From Pezizomycotina sp. ARF18 (taxonomy: Eukaryota; Ascomycota), in assembly GCA_002224055.1 (NCBI GenBank), contig AZLU01000098.1, forward strand, positions 62,001-126,000: a stretch of 64,000 bases of DNA. Reading direction: 5' to 3'. The translations under genes and the position numbers were made by a program. Shown here in pieces: positions 58,113-64,000 of the stretch; within the stretch, counting starts at the first letter, position 1, and each line of letters opens with the position of its first letter. The notes under the pieces are model-generated. The model worked only from the letters and a program-made list of their open reading frames with translations, was not told the origin of the DNA and searched no databases.

Positions 58113-59079
58113 ATGCTCGTCATAACTAGTTTCATAATTTTTGGGGGCATTTCTCTCGTCGCACCCAATCACCGGCGCCGGTGTCTTCTCTTACTGCGGC
58201 GGGGATCAATGCACGATCTCCCTTTCTGAGAGTTATTTGAGCTGGGTGCCGCCGCCACAACCTTCTCGGATCCCGCCGAATATTCCGCCTCGAGTCTTCC
58301 CTCTCGGCCGCCCGCGCATCGTCGACGGGTGACGATTCTGACTCCAATTTCGAGATAACGTAAATGCCGCTCTCCCACAACCGTAATCCAAACCGCAGAC
58401 AACGGGTATACCACCATAACCTGTTGCGACGACCAATACATCCACGGCTACTTCCTCTTCGAACCCTCGTCGTGCGGTGCGAAGCACACGGCTCTATCGC
58501 TCGATAATACCCCGGCGGTTATATCGGTTACAACGCCGCATTTGTAACCGTCGTTCCGACGAGCGTAGCTGTCAATGATAGCGTAATCCTCGGCGGTAAT
58601 CAGTGCACGACGATGCTCCCGCGCCAGGTGCTCCGCCGCCGAGGACGAAGACGTTTTACGTCGGGTTGTTGGGAGCGTTAATCTGCTGCCAGCGAGTACT
58701 CTGCCGTGCCGTCGCCGATAAATGGCCGCTGATTACTGCGGCACCTGCAACGACAGGTGGTGCCGGTGGTGAGGGAAGTAACAGCGAGACGCCAGCACCT
58801 GTCGCCAGCGATAAGCGAAAACGTTGCTTTCTCCGACGGAGGAGGTAATACTGGAGCTGAGCCTTCTGCGGGCGGCGGCTCGGAAGAACAGCCAACTGCG
58901 GGTTCTAATACACCAGCTCCAGCCCCGCCACCGGTAGGTCAGGTAACGGATGTGGTTCCCACACCTGAAGCTTCGAGCGTAGTTCGACGATCAATGCATG
59001 GACATGGCTATCTGCGGGAGTTGTTTTGATGGTCTTGCAGGCTACCGCGTTGCTAAGTTCAACATTGTATATCAAATAG
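58113..59079 (+). CDS. Tandem surface-protein family, copy 2
   Basis: Closest to copy 1. The ATG at 58113 gives a leader (MLVITSFIIFGGISLVAP). Then GVFSYCGGDQCTISLSESY, TITCCDDQYIHGYFLFEPS, GYNAAFVTVVPTSVAVNDSV, ILGGNQCTTML and PPPRTKTFYVGLLG. The stalk is rich in Gly, Ser, Pro and Thr (GGAGGEGSNSETPAPVAS, GSNTPAPAPPPVGQVTD), and the hydrophobic tail WLSAGVVLMVLQATALLSST ends at TAG 59079. The predicted location is the plasma membrane or wall. The frame changes several times. The start is uncertain because a second leader-like segment lies at 57961-58060. Confidence 0.58.
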
Positions 59080-59458
59080 CATTACCTACGTTCATGTATA
59101 ATTTCAAACTCGGCTTAGGGAAGGAGCAATGATTTACCAACTTCCATTACTTGTAGCAGTATGATACCGAAAGCTATCTAGAATGCCATTGAAACAAGAT
59201 ATCTATCGATGAACCAACGTGAGTATACCCCTCTAGCATACCAAGTAGATGTCAAAGGTGCCATTGTCAGCACTTAGTCTCGAAGCCGGATGCGGCACCT
59301 GCCACTTGACGAACGGTGAATCAAGTTTGAATGCTTTCAATGTCTTCTAATCTTCGAAAAGTTCCATACAATCTACAAAAAGAGTAGAAGACCTCTTTTA
59401 ACCGTAGCTTTTATGGTTTGCCACGAACATCTCTCTTCATTTCCACCGCATATGCCAC

Positions 59459-60543
59459 ATGCAGAAGAATCAGCTCGCCAGCGTAGTACGAACTTTCATT
59501 CTCACCATAGCGTTCTTGGCCAGTAGCGTCAGCTCAAGCCTAGATCCCGCATTCTCAACCTGTGGCAGATCTTGCACTGTCACAGAGTTCACCTGCTCTA
59601 GAGGGTTTCCCTGAGCATCAAGTCACAACCCTTTCAGATGCCGCGCAGCTAGAGTCATTATCCTCCTCATTAAGTCGATGCGCCCGTGGTAACAACGGAC
59701 TCAGCAATACGTTCCAGATAAATACGGAAACCGCTGCCACACCTCCGCCGCTCACCCTTCAAACAACCGTAGATGGACATACGACAGTAAGCCGCCGCGA
59801 TGATTGCAAAGTTTCAGTCTATGTCTTTAGCGCCAACGACATGACACGCGGCGAGTACCACACCGAGCCGCCGAAAATAAAGACGTTCTATCCTGTGCTG
59901 ATAGACAAGGCTATTTCCTTTGGTCTCCGGCCGGCTCACCGAATATTGTGGAGTCGCCGACGCTCCCGGCTCCGAGTCCTATTTTTCCTTCTGGGCCGAC
60001 TCCGGCGTCGCAAGGTTCAACCAGAAGCCAATCAACCAGAGGCTACTCCGCCTCCGGCTCGTAACTCACCGTAGCTCCCGGCCCGCCGTCCGCTCCGAGT
60101 CCTAACCAGTCTGCTGAGCAGACTCACCTCCCGCTTCTAATCCGGAATCACCTATAAACGGAAATACACCGGATCTCAAACCGCCCGAGCCTAGCAGTTC
60201 ACCTGCGGCCAATACCCGCCGGAGGGCAAAGTCATCAATCTTCAAACCTCAAAGTCCAGTAGAATCAGACAGTGCGGGTCCTACCGATGACGCTAACGGA
60301 AGCGGTTCCCCAGACGCTGAAATCGGTACTGGAAGTCAAGGGGCGATTACCGTTGTTGCTTCGGCGTCCCAAGTAGTATCTAGCGGTAATGGCAGTGCCC
60401 CTGTGCCTCGACCCGCGGAGTCTATTGGTAACACGATGCACCAGAAATTCTGTATTTTATGGGTTATTACCGGCATCGTTATGATGAGGCAGCTCACTAC
60501 TTTCTCTGAACCGAAGGCTCAGCAGTGGCTAAGCTACCCGTAG
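59459..60543 (+). CDS. Tandem surface-protein family, copy 3
   Basis: The ATG at 59459 opens a signal peptide (VRTFILTIAFLASSVSSS). The ectodomain is the most divergent: AFSTCGRSCTVTEFTC, TTLSDAAQLESLSSSLSRCA, TLQTTVDGHTTVSRRDDCKV, SVYVFSANDMTRGEYH, then PPKIKTFYPVLI. The CC pair has become a single Cys (DDC). A long Pro/Ser/Thr/Asn stalk follows (NGNTPDLKPPEPSSSPAAN, SAGPTDDANGSGSPDAEIG) in one open frame to TAG at 60543. The hydrophobic segment FCILWVITGIVMM is followed by about 19 polar residues, so this copy looks like a single-pass membrane protein rather than a GPI protein. At least three frame changes. Confidence 0.55.
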
Positions 60544-61316
60544 AATTTCATTTCAACTTGGCGATCTTCGTCGCGGGGGTATGATGTGTAGTACAACTTT
60601 CTCACGAAAGATTAGGACTAGTAGTCTGTACGAGTACATTAGAAATATAATAAATCGTACACCTCGGTCGAGGATCGTTATAGTACATACGAGCGAAGTC
60701 TAATCCATGTTCCTAAAGTTCTAGCTGTGCTCCATGATGGACTCACAATCCAGTATATGCCTTACCGGATGATGTCTTTTCAGACTAGTCTTCTCTGGAG
60801 AAAATTATACGTGGAAGTTTTACTCCATCTATGCCAGTAGCACTCTTCTGAGAACTTCACCGCGATTTCAAAACTTCTTTCAACCTCGCGGCGGTCTCAC
60901 AAAAGTGTACCTTACAAAAGTTGACAGCGCGGAAGAAATACTGGAGAACGGGTTTGCCGGCTGTTAGCTGGACCTTGCAGCTAGGCTATGACAGTTTTCG
61001 CCGAGGCCGAAGTAATAACATAAGCCCCACGCCCATGAAACGGTTAGCTATCAGCAAGTGCTGATGATTCATGACTCCTGGCTGCAGCCGTGCGATTTAT
61101 CTGATATAAACCGAGCTCAAAATCTTTAAGGTAAGCAGAGATACAATTATAGGTTAATATAAAGTCGTATCCTAATCTCGTGAAACTTCATCTCCTCGTT
61201 CACATAGATATGCTGAGGAAACTCGAAGTCCAAATATCTATATCTCATACACTTTGGTCAAAGAAAGAGCTACTCAAAGAAAAAGAACGCAAAGACACGG
61301 TTCAGAAAACGCTAAG
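60544..61316. other. Spacer inside the surface-protein array
   Basis: No gene recognised; AT-rich. Confidence 0.4.
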
Positions 61317-62847
61317 ATGAATAGCTTCAATATTAGCGTTACACCAACTGCTCCGCCTACAACCTTGTCCGATTCTACTCCTCTTCTCCTCCAAGCTTCG
61401 CTGCTGTACGCAGGAATTCCTCCCTCACTTCCTCTCCAACCTTCAGCTACTGCCCCGTCACGACTACACAAGCATGCGTTATTACGCTTTTTGAAACCCG
61501 TGTCGTGGCCCGGGAGCATCTACCAAGCGACGACCTTCACGAATGCTACCGAATACTCAGCCTTCGCTTCGTACTTATCCTCGAGCCTCTCCGCCCATCC
61601 GTGTCCGACCAGCGACCTACAACCCGGTGCAGACGAAAACGGCTGGGACGGCTGCGTGCCATTTTTTACCGTAGCGGAAGCCATACCCTCACGCGTAATA
61701 CCACCGGCGACGGAGGCGCGACGACGTTATCCTGTTGCGATCCGTACTCGGCGTACAGCTACTACCTACCCGACTGCACTGGCAAACAGAGACCACAAGC
61801 TTTCTTCGCGACGGTGACAGCGACGGATGTACCCGTCGAAACGGTTAACTCGGTGATGGATGGGAAATTTATAGGCGCGAACACGTGCTCGACGGTCACG
61901 ATACGTACCAGCCAGGAGTATTCTTCTCGCAGCCACCGAGGACGAAGACCTTCGTTCCATTTTTGGCACCGGCGAAATCTACCAAGAAACCGCGGCATAA
62001 GACTACGAAGCATCCTCATTTGTCAAGGGATACGCCAAAGCTTTCAGCTGATCAGGGTATTCCGGGAAGGCTGCATCTCAAGGTAATGGTGAAGATCAGG
62101 CTGTTGTAATGCAGGATCAGAATGCGGAGAAGGACTTTTCGCCCGCCGGTAACCGATTAGCAGGATCTAGCACTGGTAAATCTCTCTAGTATTCCGCACC
62201 CCGATGCAGTACTGGCAAGGGTGCTATTTCCGCAAAAGGAACACTATATTCGCAAAATCCTCATCTTTTTGTCATGCAATTGGTAATAAACGTGTATGAT
62301 CTCCTTGCTGATTCTCTTTCGAGCAAATAACAGCAGGTGTACTACCGACATCGCCGACTCGCAGGGGTGAGTTAGCGACTACACGGGCACCGAGTCAGCT
62401 CCAATGAACATCGCCATCCCTGATGATAAACCTACTTCTGCTTTTGATAATTACCCGACGCTGTACTCACAGTGAATGATGGGCTTTCGAATGCATTGTC
62501 AAGTCTACCAGCTGCAGCTACAGCGGGGGATACACGCGAAACTGGGCTTTCGCCGCTTGAAGCAATAAGGTAGAACCTAGTACTACGAATAAGGGAGATG
62601 TAGCCACAGCCGTGCAGTCAGGTACTTCCTCCCCGCTGTCGAGCACGAGTACGCGGGATTCAAAAGGGTCAGCCTCGTCTTCCAGATCCTTCGAATCCCC
62701 AACAGAAAGTAGTGCGGCAACACAATCTCATTTGCAACCTGAGCCGACCGCGAGTGTTACCAGTGGGGTAGTCAAGACCTCCTAAGCAGAATGCATCCGT
62801 GGGCTATGTGCATAGCAACTCTTGTTATTTTGGGAAATTTAGCATGA
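61317..62847 (+). CDS. Tandem surface-protein family, copy 4
   Basis: Starts at the ATG at 61317; the leader is not clear. Family marks: TFSYCPVTTTQACVITLFE, YQATTFTNATEYSAFASYLS, TTLSCCDPYSAYSYYLPDC, RPQAFFATVTATDVPVETVN, SVMDGKFIGANTCSTVTI and QPPRTKTFVPFLAP. A long Ser/Thr stalk (SSTSTRDSKGSASSSRSF, TESSAATQSHLQPEPTASVT) leads to a short hydrophobic end, MHPWAMCIATLVILGNLA, with TGA at 62847. It is the longest copy, with the longest stalk. The presence of all landmarks in the same order as copies 1 and 2 makes common origin very likely. Several frame changes. Confidence 0.55.
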
Positions 62848-63765
62848 TACATATTGGTCATCTTGCAAATTGTACCACACTTTCATCTTCACGTTGTCAC
62901 CACGAGTCGCGTCCTTACCACGATCATCTTGGTATTCAAAATACATGTCAGCCTCGTCGACTCGGATGCCACTCAATTATATATAGAAAAATGCACTCGT
63001 ATAATCCAAAAGACCATCTACCCCCGTAGAACTTTATGCAGTTGTTGGACTGCAAGCCATCGACGGAAAGGCTTGAAGCAGGCATTGTTAATACCCTTAA
63101 ACTTGCCCTAGAATTGTCGACTTTAACCGGCCCACCTCTTGCCGATTGGTTCCCTATCGGCATCAAAGCCTTAACCCCACTTTTCGATTTTGTCAATACT
63201 TGGAACTTGTGTATATCGATATTTGTCAAGACTCTGCAGGCCGCATGTTGGAAAATCATTGACCTTCGAGCGGCTAAGTGGAAAGCATTTCCATGTCCAT
63301 GGAATTGTAGTAGTAACTGAGTATTTGAAAAGAAGGAAGGTGCTCTGCACCTTCATGTCATCCAAATACCCATCTTCCCTTCTCGAGAAAGCCAAGATTC
63401 GACAAAAAACCTGTCAGTCGATTTCTGGCACATGCATACTTAAAACGGGTGTGTATGTACGCAATGTTACTAAATTGATAACGGTCCCCACTGATAGACA
63501 TCGACGCCCGTCCACAAATAATGGGCTTTTCATGAGAGGCTCTCCCACGAGTCCTTCTCTGGATGGAGGCTGAGGTCTATTCTTGCATGAGCATGCATTC
63601 AGAATCTGCAATGTAGCGACGCGGTCGGGAGTGGTTATAGCTGCCGCCTTGACATGGCCGTCAATAATGCCAACAATCGACCATTGGGATTCTGTGCCCA
63701 ACATACCCAGTCTTCTTGGTAGTCTGTAAGTGTTGGCACCAATGCTCTTACAGCGCTTATAGGAG
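62848..63765 (+). other. Possible gene remnant, unassigned
   Basis: Within 62940-63400 the plus strand has two overlapping coding-like frames: STERLEAGIVNTLKLALELS then LTGPPLADWFPIGIKALTPL (63060-63180), and from 63190 RYLSRLCRPHVGKSLTFERL. The helical, Leu-rich style could come from an intracellular receptor-type protein, but no motif settles it. Otherwise no gene is seen before the next promoter. Confidence 0.2.
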
Positions 63766-63773
63766 TATAAAAA
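63766..63773 (+). promoter_or_regulatory. TATA-like element of the last gene
   Basis: TATAAAAA about 145 bases before the ATG at 63911. Confidence 0.45.
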
Positions 63774-63910
63774 GTGAAAGATAGCATGTTCAGTCCATAG
63801 GATTCGCTATAGTTCTGTAGTGCAAGCTACTTGGTATTCCCTCGCTTTCAGAAATACAATCCAGGACGATTCCTTAACTGGAAACCGTAAACTGGGGCAA
63901 AAGATCCAAG

Positions 63911-64000
63911 ATGAGATCGCTACTCGCTCTTTCAACTCTCCGCGCCCTCGCGGCTGCCGATTCATACTATCCGGCGAGCAGGCAGGTGGATCAGAAGGCG
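63911..64000 (+). CDS. Secreted protein, 5' end only
   Basis: The ATG at 63911 opens MRSLLALSTLRALAAADSYY, a typical short signal peptide with a likely cut after ALAAA, then PASRQVDQKA to the window edge. The context (AAGATCCAAGATG) and a TATA element 145 bases upstream support the start. The product cannot be named from 30 residues. Confidence 0.5.
   Translation, partial: MRSLLALSTLRALAAADSYYPASRQVDQKA

Noticed and set aside
1-64000. LTR elements, reverse transcriptase, integrase or virus-derived genes
   Set aside because: I found no recognisable motif of these families and no long terminal repeats by eye.
1-64000. CRISPR arrays, bacterial operons or rRNA/tRNA genes
   Set aside because: No regular repeat-spacer pattern, no ribosome-binding sites and no convincing tRNA or rRNA sequence; the gene structure is eukaryotic.
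1-64000. Repeat-induced point mutation (RIP) as the cause of gene breakage
   Set aside because: The changes are mostly frame shifts, not the C-to-T transitions RIP makes. RIP indices were not computed, so RIP in the AT-rich spacers is not excluded.

Overview
The window looks like nuclear DNA of a filamentous ascomycete (Pezizomycotina). The evidence is short phase-defined introns (50-130 bases, GTAAGT-type donors, CTAAC/CTGAC-like branch sites), protein families restricted to or typical of these fungi (PTH11-like rhodopsin-domain receptors, fungal DUF2235 hydrolases, heme-thiolate chloroperoxidases, CPAF-like S41 peptidases, small cysteine-rich secreted proteins), and long AT-rich intergenic stretches. 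A 525-base run of N (24792-25316) shows it is a draft scaffold.

Layout. 0-4 kb: the end of a PTH11-like membrane protein (+) and a class V aminotransferase/Moco-sulfurase-like gene (-). 4-8.6 kb: no gene seen. 8.6-14 kb: a secreted aspartic protease (+), a BTB/POZ gene (-) and a 14-helix MFS drug transporter (+). 15-20.9 kb: a DUF2235 hydrolase (+), a small secreted protein (-), two F-box loci and a cysteine-rich peptide gene (-). 23.9-26.5 kb: two decayed BTB copies either side of the gap. 29.4-32.3 kb: an S41-family secreted peptidase (+). 36-39.8 kb: a chloroperoxidase (+), another BTB gene (-) and an eIF5A/Hex-1-fold gene (-). 41.3-45 kb: three related cysteine-rich secreted protein genes in tandem (+). 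45.6-48 kb: two BTB genes (-), each followed by a SINE-like insertion with target-site duplication. 49.5-55.2 kb: an M35-like metalloprotease (+) and a second PTH11-like receptor (+). 56.1-62.8 kb: four tandem copies of an unrecognised surface-protein family (+). The window ends in the first codons of another secreted protein.

Taken together this is a secretome- and adaptor-rich accessory region. Proteases of three classes (A1, S41, M35), a secreted peroxidase, cysteine-rich peptides and a stalked surface-protein array point outward to the environment or a host. Six BTB and two F-box loci point to an expanded set of putative ubiquitin-ligase adaptors. Most conserved genes change reading frame several times although the amino-acid similarity stays high in each piece. 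This suggests either uncorrected base-indel errors in the assembly or very recent gene decay. The 282-codon BTB gene at 45.6 kb is the clearest intact exception.

The best candidates for something undescribed are the four-copy surface-protein array (56.1-62.8 kb) and the three-copy cysteine-rich family with conserved intron positions (41.3-45.0 kb). All family names rest on motif recognition by eye; no database search was run.
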